Shown: positions 7,909-16,974 of the stretch, piece after piece | How positions within the stretch are numbered: the stretch's first letter is position 1 | Layout: each line of letters begins with the position of its first letter | Assembly: GCF_039822285.1 (NCBI RefSeq) | Contig: NZ_JBAJEY010000004.1 | Span: 62,001-126,000, forward strand | Source: Thiofaba sp039822285 | GTDB taxonomy: Bacteria > Pseudomonadota > Gammaproteobacteria > Halothiobacillales > Halothiobacillaceae | Length of the DNA stretch: 64,000 nucleotides | Direction of reading: 5' to 3' | The notes under the pieces: generated by a model | Told to the model about the DNA's origin: nothing | The model's database searches: none | What the model saw: the letters and a program-made list of their open reading frames with translations, nothing else | Made by a program: the position numbers and the translations under genes

Positions 7909-10512
7909 ATGCAGGCGCCTACCCCGGTCAGCGGTGTGGTGAGGGGACTCAAGCGGGTTCTGGCCTCCCGCTGGCTGATGCCGCTGATCACCCTGGTGCT
8001 GTTCGTGCTCGCGGTGGTGGCCATCTACCACATGCTGCGCGAGATTCGCCCCGAGCAGCTGTGGGCCGAGCTGGGCCATGTCTCTCCCTTCAAACTGCTG
8101 CTTGCCCTGGTGTTCATGGTGGGGAGCTTTGCCTTCATGGTGGGCTATGACGCCTCGGCCTTGCGTTACATCGGCAAGAAGCTCCCCTGGCGGACGGTGA
8201 CTCTGGCGTCGTTTACCGGCTATGCCTTTTCCAACACCATCGGCATGGCGCTGGTGTCCGGCGCCTCGGTGCGCTACCGCATCTACGTCGAGGCTGGGCT
8301 GGACGGCATGGATGTCGCCCGGGTGGCGGCCTTCTGCGCGCTGGCCTTTGGCATCGGTGCGCACGTGGTAGCGGCGATGGGGCTGGCCTGGCAGCCGGAG
8401 TTGGTGGCCGAACGGTTCGGCTGGCCGGCGGAGTCCCTGCGGGCCGCCGGCATCGCCGGCCTGCTGCTCGCGGCAGGCGTGCTGCTGTGGCTGATGGTCA
8501 GACCGCGCACCCTGACCCTGTGGCGCTGGCGTATCGAACTGCCGGGTTGGCGTCTGAGCATGGCGCAGCTCGGCATTTCGCTGGTCGACATCCTGTTCGC
8601 CGGGGCTTGCCTGTACGTGCTGTTGCCGGAGGGCAGCGTGCCGTTCGGGGCCTTCATGCTGGTGTTCGTGGTGGCGATGGTGGCCGGTGTGGCCAGTCAT
8701 GTGCCGGGGGGGCTCGGGGTGTTCGAGGCGGTCATGCTCTCCGCCCTGCACCAGCATGTCCCTGCCGAGCAGCTGACCGCCGCGCTGGTGCTGTTCCGCG
8801 CCATCTACTATCTGTTGCCGCTGGTGTTGGCCTCCGCCCTTTTGGCCTGGCGTGAGCTGTCCGGCCCTGTCCTGCCCGCCTTGGCCGTGGCCCGTCAGCT
8901 CGGCAACTGGAGCACGCGCTATGCCCCGCTGGCCATGGCCGCGCTGGTGTTCCTGGCGGGCCTGATCATGCTGGCCTCGGCGGCCACCCCTGCCATGCCC
9001 GGGCGGCGCGAGTTCCTGGAGGCCACGGTGCCCTTGATGCTGGTGGAGGTGTCCCACGTCTTGGCCGGGGTGGTGGGGCTGGCCCTGTTGATCCTGGCGC
9101 GCGGCCTGCAACGGCGCCTGAACGGGGCCTATGTGATGACGCTGGCGTTTTCGGCGGTCGGCATCGTGCTCAATCTGCTCAAGGGCGTCGACTATGAGGA
9201 GTCGATCATCCTCGGCCTGGTGGCCCTGGCCCTCATCGCCAGCCGCAAGGAGTTCTATCGCCGCACGCGCCTGCTCGATTCGCCCTTCTCGGCCGGCTGG
9301 CTGGCGGCGGTGATTGCTGCGGCCGTCGGCATGGTGGCGGTCACCTTCTTCTCCTTCAAGCACGTCGAGTACGACCCCCTGCTGTGGTGGCAGTTCGGCT
9401 TCGACCAGGACCTCGCCCGCTCGCTGCGCGCGACGCTGGGGGTGGGACTCGGGGTCGTCTTGCTCAGCCTGACCCTGCTGTTGCGCCCGCCAGCCCGTGT
9501 GCCGCATGAGCCGAATGCCGCCACGCTCGCGCATGTCGAGGCCATCGTCCGTGCGCAGGATCGGGCCATGCCCAATCTGGCGCTGCTGGGCGACAAGTCG
9601 ATCATGCTGAGCGAGGAGGGCGATGCCTTCCTCATGTTCGGCAAGCGCGGCAGCAGCTTCATCGCCTTGGGCGACCCGGTCGGTCCGCCCGCGGCGGCGG
9701 AGGATCTGGCCTGGCGGTTCCGCGAGCTGGTCAGCCGGGAGGGGGGGCGGATCGCCTTCTACCAGGTGCGGCCGGAGAACCTGCCGCTCTATCTGGACAT
9801 GGGCCTGATGCCGCTGAAGATCGGCGAGGAGGCCGTGGTCATGCTTCCGCGCTTCAGCCTCGACGGCAAGCAGGGCGAGGACAACCGTCTCATCCTCAAC
9901 CGCGGCCACCGGAAGGGGTTCGAGTTTGAGTTCATCCCCGCCGAGCGGCAGGTGGAGGTGCTGGAGGATCTGCGCCATGTGTCCGACGACTGGCTGGAGA
10001 GCCGCAAGGCGCGCGAGAAGCGTTTCTCGCTCGGGGCCTTCGATCCGGCCTACCTGCGCCACTTCGATGTCGGCGTGCTGCGTCTTGCGGGGCGGGTCAT
10101 CGCCTTCGTCAGCATCCTGCGCACCGACACCCACGGCGAGGTGGCGCTCGACCTGATGCGCCATGTCCACGATGCGCCGAAGGAGACCATGCGCTTCCTC
10201 CTGCTCAAGCTGGTGCTGCACTTCAAGGAGGCCGGTTACCAGCGCTTTTCGCTGGCCATGGCTCCGCTCTCGGGGCTGGAGGATCACCCCTATGCCCCGA
10301 TCTGGCAGCGCATCGGTGCCATGGTCTACAACCTGCCGCCGAGCCGGGTGGGTCACTACAACTTCCAGGGGTTGCGCCAGTTCAAGGACAAGTTCAACCC
10401 GGTGTGGGAGCCGCGCTACCTGGTCACCGAAGGCGGCCTGCAGCCCGCGGTGATCCTGACCGACGTGGCGGCCCTGATCGCCGGGGGGATGCGCGGGGTG
10501 CTGGGCAAGTGA
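7909..10512 (+). CDS. mprF: Bifunctional lysylphosphatidylglycerol synthase/flippase MprF
   Basis: About 867 residues with the two-part MprF layout. The first ~510 residues are a multi-helix membrane domain (lipid flippase). The remainder is a cytosolic GNAT-like DUF2156 domain that moves lysine (or alanine) from aminoacyl-tRNA onto phosphatidylglycerol. Motifs such as GKRGSSFIALGDPVG and the C-terminal LRQFKDKFNPVWEPRYL are typical. The ATG at 7909 is preferred because AAGGGG lies 8 bases upstream; a GTG at 7900 is possible. The product lowers negative surface charge and gives resistance to cationic peptides. The stop overlaps the acvB-like gene, whose homologue hydrolyses the same lipid. 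Confidence 0.92.
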   Translation: MQAPTPVSGVVRGLKRVLASRWLMPLITLVLFVLAVVAIYHMLREIRPEQLWAELGHVSPFKLLLALVFMVGSFAFMVGYDASALRYIGKKLPWRTVTLASFTGYAFSNTIGMALVSGASVRYRIYVEAGLDGMDVARVAAFCALAFGIGAHVVAAMGLAWQPELVAERFGWPAESLRAAGIAGLLLAAGVLLWLMVRPRTLTLWRWRIELPGWRLSMAQLGISLVDILFAGACLYVLLPEGSVPFGAFMLVFVVAMVAGVASHVPGGLGVFEAVMLSALHQHVPAEQLTAALVLFRAIYYLLPLVLASALLAWRELSGPVLPALAVARQLGNWSTRYAPLAMAALVFLAGLIMLASAATPAMPGRREFLEATVPLMLVEVSHVLAGVVGLALLILARGLQRRLNGAYVMTLAFSAVGIVLNLLKGVDYEESIILGLVALALIASRKEFYRRTRLLDSPFSAGWLAAVIAAAVGMVAVTFFSFKHVEYDPLLWWQFGFDQDLARSLRATLGVGLGVVLLSLTLLLRPPARVPHEPNAATLAHVEAIVRAQDRAMPNLALLGDKSIMLSEEGDAFLMFGKRGSSFIALGDPVGPPAAAEDLAWRFRELVSREGGRIAFYQVRPENLPLYLDMGLMPLKIGEEAVVMLPRFSLDGKQGEDNRLILNRGHRKGFEFEFIPAERQVEVLEDLRHVSDDWLESRKAREKRFSLGAFDPAYLRHFDVGVLRLAGRVIAFVSILRTDTHGEVALDLMRHVHDAPKETMRFLLLKLVLHFKEAGYQRFSLAMAPLSGLEDHPYAPIWQRIGAMVYNLPPSRVGHYNFQGLRQFKDKFNPVWEPRYLVTEGGLQPAVILTDVAALIAGGMRGVLGK

Positions 10513-11849
10513 GGCGGAGGTTCAGGATTGCCCTGCTGGCGGGAATCCTCGGGGTGGGCGTCGCCCTCGCGGCCGAGCCCCTGCCCACCCGCGAATGGGG
10601 CGCCCTGTCGATCAGCCTGCCCGCGGCGGGCGAGGGGCAGGGGGTGGCAATCTTGTTCACCCCCGCCGCGGGCCCGGCAGGGCCGGATATCGAGGCGGCC
10701 GAGGCGCTGCGGGCCAAGGGGCTGGCCGTGGCGCTGGTCGATACCGGGGCGCTGCTCGACTGGGCGCGGCAGGGCGAGGGGTGTCTCGACCTCGCCGGGG
10801 TGGGGCAGTGGCTCAGCCAGACCTTGCAGCAGCGCCTGGGACTGCCCGAGTACCGCCCGGCATGGTTGGCTGGGCGCGCGGAAGGCGGCTGGGTGGTGCA
10901 TGCCCTCCTGGCCCAGGCCCCCGAGGGCGTGTTCGCCGCAGGTCTGAGCATGGACTTCACCCCGGGCAACCCGTCGGGACGCCCGCTGTGCGAAGTGGGG
11001 GGTGTGGGGCCGGATCGCCGCCTCGCGCCCGATACCCCGCTGCATGGGACGTGGCGGGTCGGCGATATGGAGGCGGTGAGCTTCGATGCTGCACGCTATG
11101 CCCGCCAGGCGGCCCTGGCCAGCGACCGTCCCATGCCCGAGCCCTTGCGGGGGGCTTATGCAACGCAAGTGCTCGAGCTGCTGACGCCGCAGGCTTCGAG
11201 CCTGGAGGGGGTGCCGGACCTCCCCTTGGTCGAGGTGGCGCGCCACTCGGCCTCCGGGGTGCTGGTGGTCCTCTATTCCGGCGATGGTGGCTGGCGTGAC
11301 ATCGACCGGCGCCTGGGCGAGGCCCTCGGGCGGCAGGGCTATGCGGTGGTCGGCATCGACACCCTGCGCTATTTCTGGGGGAAGCGCGAGCCGATGGGCG
11401 TGGCCCGTGACCTGGACCGGCTGGTCCGCTACTACCTCGAGGCCTGGGGGCTGAACGAGGTCGTCCTGATCGGTTATTCCTTCGGCGCCAACATCCTCCC
11501 GTTCGCCTACAACCGTCTGCCCGATGCAACCCGGGGGCGGGTGCGGATGGTCACCCTGCTCTCGCCCGAGCTGACCACGGACTTCGAGGTGCACCTGGCC
11601 GGCTGGCTGGGGCAGCAGGCCACGGGCGCGGCGGCCATGCCGATTCTGCCCGAGGCGAGCCGTATCGATCCGAGGCGGCTGCTGTGTGTGTACGGCGAGC
11701 AGGAGGCGGTCACGACCCTCTGCGCCCAGCCCGGGCTGGGAGGGGCACGGCTGATGCGCCTGCCGGGCGGCCATCACTACGATGGCGATTACGAGGCGCT
11801 GGCGCGCAAGCTCATCGAGGCCATCCAGCACGTGCCCGTGCCGGAGTGA
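10509..11849 (+). CDS. acvB: AcvB/VirJ-family periplasmic lipid hydrolase
   Basis: A 446-residue secreted protein (signal peptide ending about VALAAEP). The C-terminal half is the VirJ alpha/beta-hydrolase: LYSGDGGWRDID, the nucleophile elbow GYSFGANILPF, and a late LPGGHHYDGDY histidine region. In Agrobacterium, AcvB is a periplasmic lysyl-phosphatidylglycerol hydrolase encoded with the synthase LpiA. The same synthase-hydrolase pairing is seen here, with a GTGA overlap between mprF and this GTG start at 10509. I infer that it removes the lysyl group and tunes membrane charge. The N-terminal half is a second, weaker hydrolase-like domain. Confidence 0.85.
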   Translation: MRRRFRIALLAGILGVGVALAAEPLPTREWGALSISLPAAGEGQGVAILFTPAAGPAGPDIEAAEALRAKGLAVALVDTGALLDWARQGEGCLDLAGVGQWLSQTLQQRLGLPEYRPAWLAGRAEGGWVVHALLAQAPEGVFAAGLSMDFTPGNPSGRPLCEVGGVGPDRRLAPDTPLHGTWRVGDMEAVSFDAARYARQAALASDRPMPEPLRGAYATQVLELLTPQASSLEGVPDLPLVEVARHSASGVLVVLYSGDGGWRDIDRRLGEALGRQGYAVVGIDTLRYFWGKREPMGVARDLDRLVRYYLEAWGLNEVVLIGYSFGANILPFAYNRLPDATRGRVRMVTLLSPELTTDFEVHLAGWLGQQATGAAAMPILPEASRIDPRRLLCVYGEQEAVTTLCAQPGLGGARLMRLPGGHHYDGDYEALARKLIEAIQHVPVPE

Positions 11850-11891
11850 GCGGCCGCGGCCCCGATGGGGCCCATCGGGGTGGAACAGATT

Positions 11892-12056
11892 GTTTCAAAA
11901 GGGCTGTCTTGCCCTTTTGAAACTCGCCTCGTCGCGGTGCACGCCCGCGACGGGCTCCGAGAATCAATCACTTGACGTGATTGACTCTCGGGCAAGCCAT
12001 CCTTGGCTCGGATTCTCAGGCTGTTTCAAAGAGTTTTGAAACAGCCTGAGAATCCG
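11892..12056 (+). repeat. Five-hairpin repeat element, copy A
   Basis: Five successive hairpins follow acvB and account for half of this 320-base gap. Stems are 11892-11904/11911-11923, 11930-11937/11945-11952, 11958-11971/11977-11990, a degenerate one near 11991-12010, and a very long final one of 22 base pairs (12009-12030/12035-12056). The first and last hairpins share GTTTCAAA. An extra small dyad (CCCGATGGG facing CCCATCGGG) sits just before, at about 11862-11881. The rest of the gap, 12057-12169, holds only the yeeE leader. Confidence 0.85.
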
Positions 12057-12169
12057 GCGTGTGGCCTGCCCCGCAACTAATGCCCTCATCGGGCCTTTCC
12101 ATGTGCTCTCCGCCCGCAGCGCGACTATGATCCGCGCCATCCCTTTCCCGATTCCGTACGAGGTCGTCC

Positions 12170-13273
12170 ATGGATGCCCCCCTGTCGTTGCTGCTGGTGG
12201 TCCTGCTCATCGCCCTGGTGTTCGGCGCGGGCGCCCAGTTTTCCCGCGTCTGCCTGCCGGGCAGCCTGCGCGATTGGGTGATCGGCCACGACCGTTCGCG
12301 CCTTGCGGCCTACCTGGTGGCCGTGGGCGCGGCCGTCATCGCCACGGGGCTCGTGCAGGCCCTCGCCGGCGTCGATCTGAACGACACCAAGCCGCCCTAC
12401 CGCAGCCCGCAGTTCGCCTGGGGGCGCTACCTGATCGGTGGCTTCATCTTTGGCGTGGGGATGGTGATGACCCGCGGTTGCCCGGCGCGCAACCTGGTCA
12501 AGCTGGGGCAGGGCAATCTGCAATCCCTGCCGGTATTGATCGTCATGGCGCTGACCGCCTACGCCATGACCCGCACCTCCCTGTACGCCGACGTCTTTCT
12601 GCCTTGGGTCGGCCCGCTGACGATCGATCTGACGGCGTTCGGTATCGCTCATCAGGATCTCGCCAGCCTGCTCGGCGGCGGAGTGGGCCTGGCCTTGGTT
12701 TTGGCGCTGGTGATCGGGGCCGCATTCCTGCTTTTCGCTGCGCGTCTGCTCGCGCCGTTGCAGGGTGGGGTGGTGTGGCTCGGGGCCGCCTTGGTGGGGG
12801 CGATGGTCGCGGCGGCCTACTGGGTCACCGGTGGCCCGCTCGGCCAGAAGGCTATGGAGGCCGCCGAGCTGATGGACACCCCGCCCGAGGGGCTGGGGAC
12901 CCAGTCCTTCACCTTCAGCGCCCCGTTGGGCGATGTGGTGCATTACCTGGGGCACCCGGCAGCGACCTCCGCCATCACCTTCGGCGTGGTGGCGGTCGCG
13001 GGCGTGCTGCTGGGGGCCTTCCTCAGCGCGCTGGCGCGGCGCGAATTCAGGCTCGCACCCCTAGGCCATGCGCGTGAATGGCTCATCACCCTCTCGGGGG
13101 CCGTGCTGGTGGGCATCGGCAGTGTGCTGGCCATGGGCTGCACCGTGGGTCATGGCATGAGCGGGGTGGCCACCTTGGCGCTGGGCTCGTTTGTGGCCCT
13201 GGCCGCCATCGTCGCGGGCGGGGTGACGGCGCTCAAGGTCGGGGCCATGCTTCAGCGGCACGATAAGCTATAG
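12170..13273 (+). CDS. YeeE/YedE-family sulfur-compound transporter (double module)
   Basis: A 367-residue integral membrane protein with about nine or ten hydrophobic helices. It contains two copies of the YeeE motif: RGCPARNLVKLG in the first half and GCTVGHGMSGVATL in the second. In thiosulfate transporters of this family (TsuA) these conserved Cys residues relay the substrate across the membrane. The single-chain double-module form is like TsuA rather than the split paired subunits. The ATG at 12170 has GAGG upstream at 12160. Substrate (thiosulfate or another reduced sulfur species) is inferred from the family. The next genes handle thiol redox, which fits a sulfur theme. Confidence 0.85.
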   Translation: MDAPLSLLLVVLLIALVFGAGAQFSRVCLPGSLRDWVIGHDRSRLAAYLVAVGAAVIATGLVQALAGVDLNDTKPPYRSPQFAWGRYLIGGFIFGVGMVMTRGCPARNLVKLGQGNLQSLPVLIVMALTAYAMTRTSLYADVFLPWVGPLTIDLTAFGIAHQDLASLLGGGVGLALVLALVIGAAFLLFAARLLAPLQGGVVWLGAALVGAMVAAAYWVTGGPLGQKAMEAAELMDTPPEGLGTQSFTFSAPLGDVVHYLGHPAATSAITFGVVAVAGVLLGAFLSALARREFRLAPLGHAREWLITLSGAVLVGIGSVLAMGCTVGHGMSGVATLALGSFVALAAIVAGGVTALKVGAMLQRHDKL

Positions 13274-13306
13274 TCATTGGCTATTCATTGAATCCTAAAA
13301 TTCAAT
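13270..13306. promoter_or_regulatory. Dyad operator candidate before the peroxiredoxin gene
   Basis: An AT-rich patch in a GC-rich genome contains a perfect 7-base inverted repeat: ATTGAAT (13287-13293) and ATTCAAT (13300-13306), 6 bases apart. Overlapping it is ATAG-7-CTAT (13270-13284), which resembles half of an OxyR site, although the second half matches poorly. Position and sequence suggest control of the peroxide-reducing enzyme downstream. Confidence 0.45.
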
Positions 13307-13388
13307 TTCTATCTATAGCATCGGGGGTCTAGTCTTGCCTCTGTGCCCGATGGCGGGCACCCATCCCCAACCCGTGCGAGGCAAGACC

Positions 13389-14123
<735 letters not shown>

Positions 14124-14130
14124 GCTATAA

Positions 14131-14278
14131 GGGAAATGCTGAAAATTCAGCGTTTCCCGTCCGGGGCAAGGATGCCCCGGCGCGAACAAGGGCGTAAGCC
14201 ATTGATTCGCGGAGGCCGCCGCGAATTGACTTCGCGGCGATCCGAGCTGAAAAAATCCAGGAATGGATTTTTTTCAGC
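14131..14278 (-). repeat. Five-hairpin repeat element, copy B' (reverse orientation)
   Basis: Hairpins in order along the plus strand: 14131-14158 (GGGAAATGCTGAA stem with one mismatch), CCGGGGCA/TGCCCCGG at 14161-14180, CGCGAA/TTCGCG near 14181-14211, a GCCGCGAA/TTCGCGGC stem near 14216-14239, and a GCTGAAAAAATCCA stem at 14246-14278. Read on the minus strand this is the same five-module plan as the other copies, with almost every stem sequence replaced. The first and last hairpins share GCTGAA. It lies directly downstream of the peroxidase gene. Confidence 0.65.
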
Positions 14279-14282
14279 ATCT

Positions 14283-14445
14283 CCTTAGCAGGCCGTTGAA
14301 AAAAAGGGTTTCAACGGCCTGCTAAGGCAAGCCAGGGAAGGCTTGCACGAAGATCAATCACGCTAAGTGATTGATCTTCGGAGCCCGTCGCGGACATGCG
14401 CCGCGACGAGGCGAGTTGAAAAAGGGCAGGAAGCCCTTTTTCAAC
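14283..14445 (-). repeat. Five-hairpin repeat element, copy B (reverse orientation)
   Basis: Perfect stems: 14283-14301/14309-14327 (19 base pairs, contains GTTGAAA), 14328-14333/14340-14345, 14348-14361/14367-14380, 14386-14393/14401-14408 and 14415-14427/14433-14445. Read on the minus strand they match copy E module by module, with paired substitutions on both arms. Copies B' and B are head-to-tail, 4 bases apart, and fill the 405-base gap before the reductase gene except for about 80 bases of leader (14446-14528). Confidence 0.85.
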
Positions 14446-14528
14446 ACCCTGTTAGGGTCGAAACCGATCCTCCAGGCTGCCCGGCGTGGCAGCCTCATTA
14501 TTCCCGACGCATGCAAGAGGATGCAGAG

Positions 14529-15917
14529 ATGAGCAAGCCGATATCCTTCGACGTGATCGCCCTGGGCGGGGGCAGCGGCGGCCTGGCCGCGGCCGAGCGC
14601 GCCGCCATGCTTGGCAAGCGCGCCCTGGTGATCGAGCCGAACGGCCTGGGTGGCACCTGCGTCAATCTTGGGTGCGTCCCCAAGAAGGTGATGTGGTATG
14701 GCGCCCAGACCGCGCACGCCATCCACAACGCCGCCGGATTCGGCTTCGATGTGGAGCTGAAGGGTTTCCACTGGCGCAGGCTGGTCGAGGGCAGGCGTGG
14801 CTATATCAAGGCCATCGGCGATTGGTGGGCGGGCTATGCCAAGGACCTCGGCATCGAGGTGGTGAAGGGCTTTGGCCGCTTCGTGGATAGCCACACCGTC
14901 GAGGTGGATGGCACGCGCTACACCGCGCCGCACATCGTGGTCAGCACCGGTGGCCGACCGTTCGTTCCGCCAGTGCCGGGCGCGGAGCTTGGCATCACCT
15001 CAGACGGCTTCTTCGCCTTGGACGAGCAGCCCAGGCGCGTCGCCATCCTCGGCGGCGGCTACATTGGCGTCGAGATCGCCGGTCTGATGCGCGCCCTTGG
15101 CAGCGAGGTGTTGCTGGCGGACATCGCACCATGCATCCTGATGCCCTTCGACCGCATGTTGAGCGAGACGCTCGCCCGCCACATGCGCGAGGAAGGGATC
15201 GATCTGCGCCTGCCGTTCCGCGCCGCCGGCCTGCGCAAGACCGAGGCGGGGATCGTCATCGACGGTGCGGACGGCGAGAGCCACCCTGACGTGCTCGGCC
15301 CGTTCGACGCGGTGATCTGGGCTGCCGGGCGCAAGCCGAATACCGACGGCATCGGCCTGGAGAGGGCCGGGGTGGAGGTGCTGCCGAACGGCTTCGTGCC
15401 AACCGACGCTTTCCAGAACACCAACGTGCCGGGCATCTATGCCATTGGCGACATCACCGGCCGCGCCGCGCTGACCCCGGTGGCCATCGCCGCGGGCCGC
15501 CGCCTGATGATGCGCCTGTTCGCCGGCCAGGAGCAGGCGAAGCTGGACTACGACAACATCCCGAGTGTGGTCTTCTCCCACCCGCCGATCGGCACCGTGG
15601 GCCTGACCGAGGCGCAGGCGCGTGAGCAGTTCGGCAAGGCGGTGACCGTGTACCAGACCGACTTCACGCCGATGAAGTACGCGCTGGCGGCGCACAAGGC
15701 CCCGACCGCGATGAAGCTGGTCTGTGCCGGGGCGGAGGAGAAGGTGGTGGGGGTGCACATCATCGGTGATGGTGCCGACGAGATGCTGCAGGGCTTTGCC
15801 GTGGCGGTGAAGGGTGGCCTCACCAAGGCCGACTTCGACAACACGGTCGCCATCCATCCGACCAGCAGCGAGGAACTGGTGACGCTGAAGGTGCCGAACC
15901 CCGAGCCGGAGGCATGA
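14529..15917 (+). CDS. gor: Glutathione (amide) reductase-like disulfide reductase, probably NADH-dependent
   Basis: A 462-residue FAD disulfide reductase. FAD-binding GGGSGG is at the N-terminus, the redox pair is Cys44/Cys49 in GTCVNLGC, and the catalytic HPTSSEEL is near the C-terminus. Glutathione reductases that use NADPH carry an Arg-rich loop after the second Rossmann strand (VRKHAPLR in E. coli). Here the strand ends LLADIAPCIL, with Asp198 and no Arg, which is the pattern of NADH-using enzymes such as glutathione amide reductase. The ATG at 14529 has AGAGG 8 bases upstream. It probably recycles the thiol used by the upstream hybrid peroxidase. The exact disulfide substrate is not proven by sequence. 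Confidence 0.88.
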   Translation: MSKPISFDVIALGGGSGGLAAAERAAMLGKRALVIEPNGLGGTCVNLGCVPKKVMWYGAQTAHAIHNAAGFGFDVELKGFHWRRLVEGRRGYIKAIGDWWAGYAKDLGIEVVKGFGRFVDSHTVEVDGTRYTAPHIVVSTGGRPFVPPVPGAELGITSDGFFALDEQPRRVAILGGGYIGVEIAGLMRALGSEVLLADIAPCILMPFDRMLSETLARHMREEGIDLRLPFRAAGLRKTEAGIVIDGADGESHPDVLGPFDAVIWAAGRKPNTDGIGLERAGVEVLPNGFVPTDAFQNTNVPGIYAIGDITGRAALTPVAIAAGRRLMMRLFAGQEQAKLDYDNIPSVVFSHPPIGTVGLTEAQAREQFGKAVTVYQTDFTPMKYALAAHKAPTAMKLVCAGAEEKVVGVHIIGDGADEMLQGFAVAVKGGLTKADFDNTVAIHPTSSEELVTLKVPNPEPEA

Positions 15918-15973
15918 GCTGCGCCTATATCGCCTATAGTTAAGGGGAGCCTGTCAGCGAAGGAAGCCCGCTC

Positions 15974-16927
15974 ATGCCAAGCCACCGTTCCCGTACGCCT
16001 CTCGCTGTCCTTGCCTTCGGCGTGGGATGGCTCGCGGCGGGGGCAGCCCTGGCAGCAGAGGCGGAAGACGACCGCCCCTGGTACGACCGCGCCCAGGCGG
16101 GCATGTCCAGCTGGCTGGTCGGTACAGCTGCGGGACTGGATAGCTTCTTCGGCGACCCGCGCGCGATCGAGGAGGACTACACCGAAACCTACGCTCGCCT
16201 GCAGATGGGCATCACCGAGTCGCGCCTGAACGACACCGAGTGGACCAGCCGGGTCTATGCCAAGGTCGCCCTGCCCCGGCTCAGCCGCCGGCTCAACATC
16301 TTCGTGGTCGGCGGTGAGGAGGACCAGAGCGTGGCGGCCAAGCCGGAGGAATCACTGAGGCAGACGGAGAAATCCTCTACCGTCGGGGTGCAGTACGTGC
16401 TCGATGAAACGGACCGCGGGCGCTGGAGCCTCTCCGGCAGCCTCTCGCCCAATGTGAAGCTGCGCTACCGCTACCTTCACCCTCTGGGCGCTGGCTGGTA
16501 TACCCGCTACACCCAGAACCTCTACTGGGACAAGGACAAGGAAACCGGCATCGAATTGCGCGGTGACCTGGAACGGGTGATCGCCGACAACACCTTGTTT
16601 CGCCTGACGCTGGACGCGGACTATTGGGGCGCCGCGACCGGAGTGAACTGGGTGGCCGGGGGTGCCCTGTTGCACAGGCTCGACGGCCGCTCCGCACTCG
16701 CCCTGGATGCCTCCGCGAGCGGGGTTTCGGAGCCCACCTGGGAGGTCGCCCAGTACCGCACTGGCCTGCGCTATCGGCGCAATTTCTTTCGCAGCTGGCT
16801 GTTCTACGAGATCGAACCGGCCCTGCGCTGGACGCAGGAGCCACTCAATCCCGCCGACCGCATGACCTTCGACCCGGCCATCACCTTCCGCCTGGAGATC
16901 CAGTTCGGAAAGGTGACTGGGCTGTAG
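15974..16927 (+). CDS. Predicted outer-membrane barrel protein, unknown function
   Basis: 317 residues with a signal peptide (cleaved after about AALAAEA) and a mature part of alternating hydrophobic/polar strands rich in Tyr, Trp, Arg, consistent with an outer-membrane beta-barrel of about 12 strands. It ends FRLEIQFGKVTGL rather than in the usual terminal aromatic. I recognise no enzyme motif. The SxxxD pattern near residues 47-60 is not enough to call a phospholipase. It stands alone after the reductase, followed by nearly 900 bases of repeats, so operon context does not help. Confidence 0.6.
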   Translation: MPSHRSRTPLAVLAFGVGWLAAGAALAAEAEDDRPWYDRAQAGMSSWLVGTAAGLDSFFGDPRAIEEDYTETYARLQMGITESRLNDTEWTSRVYAKVALPRLSRRLNIFVVGGEEDQSVAAKPEESLRQTEKSSTVGVQYVLDETDRGRWSLSGSLSPNVKLRYRYLHPLGAGWYTRYTQNLYWDKDKETGIELRGDLERVIADNTLFRLTLDADYWGAATGVNWVAGGALLHRLDGRSALALDASASGVSEPTWEVAQYRTGLRYRRNFFRSWLFYEIEPALRWTQEPLNPADRMTFDPAITFRLEIQFGKVTGL

Positions 16928-16974
16928 CCAGGCGGTTCGTGAAACGAAGGTTTTCTGGACATTCCAGCGTGGAA

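Noticed and set aside
7753..10356. 867-codon open frame antisense to mprF
   Set aside because: It is Gln/His/Arg-rich low-complexity sequence typical of the complement of a GC-rich gene, and mprF has full domain motifs. The same holds for long antisense frames at 41510-43513 and 1041-2621.
13270..13306. A full OxyR box
   Set aside because: Only the first ATAG-7-CTAT half fits; the second half (ATCC, CAAT) is poor, so I report only a candidate dyad.
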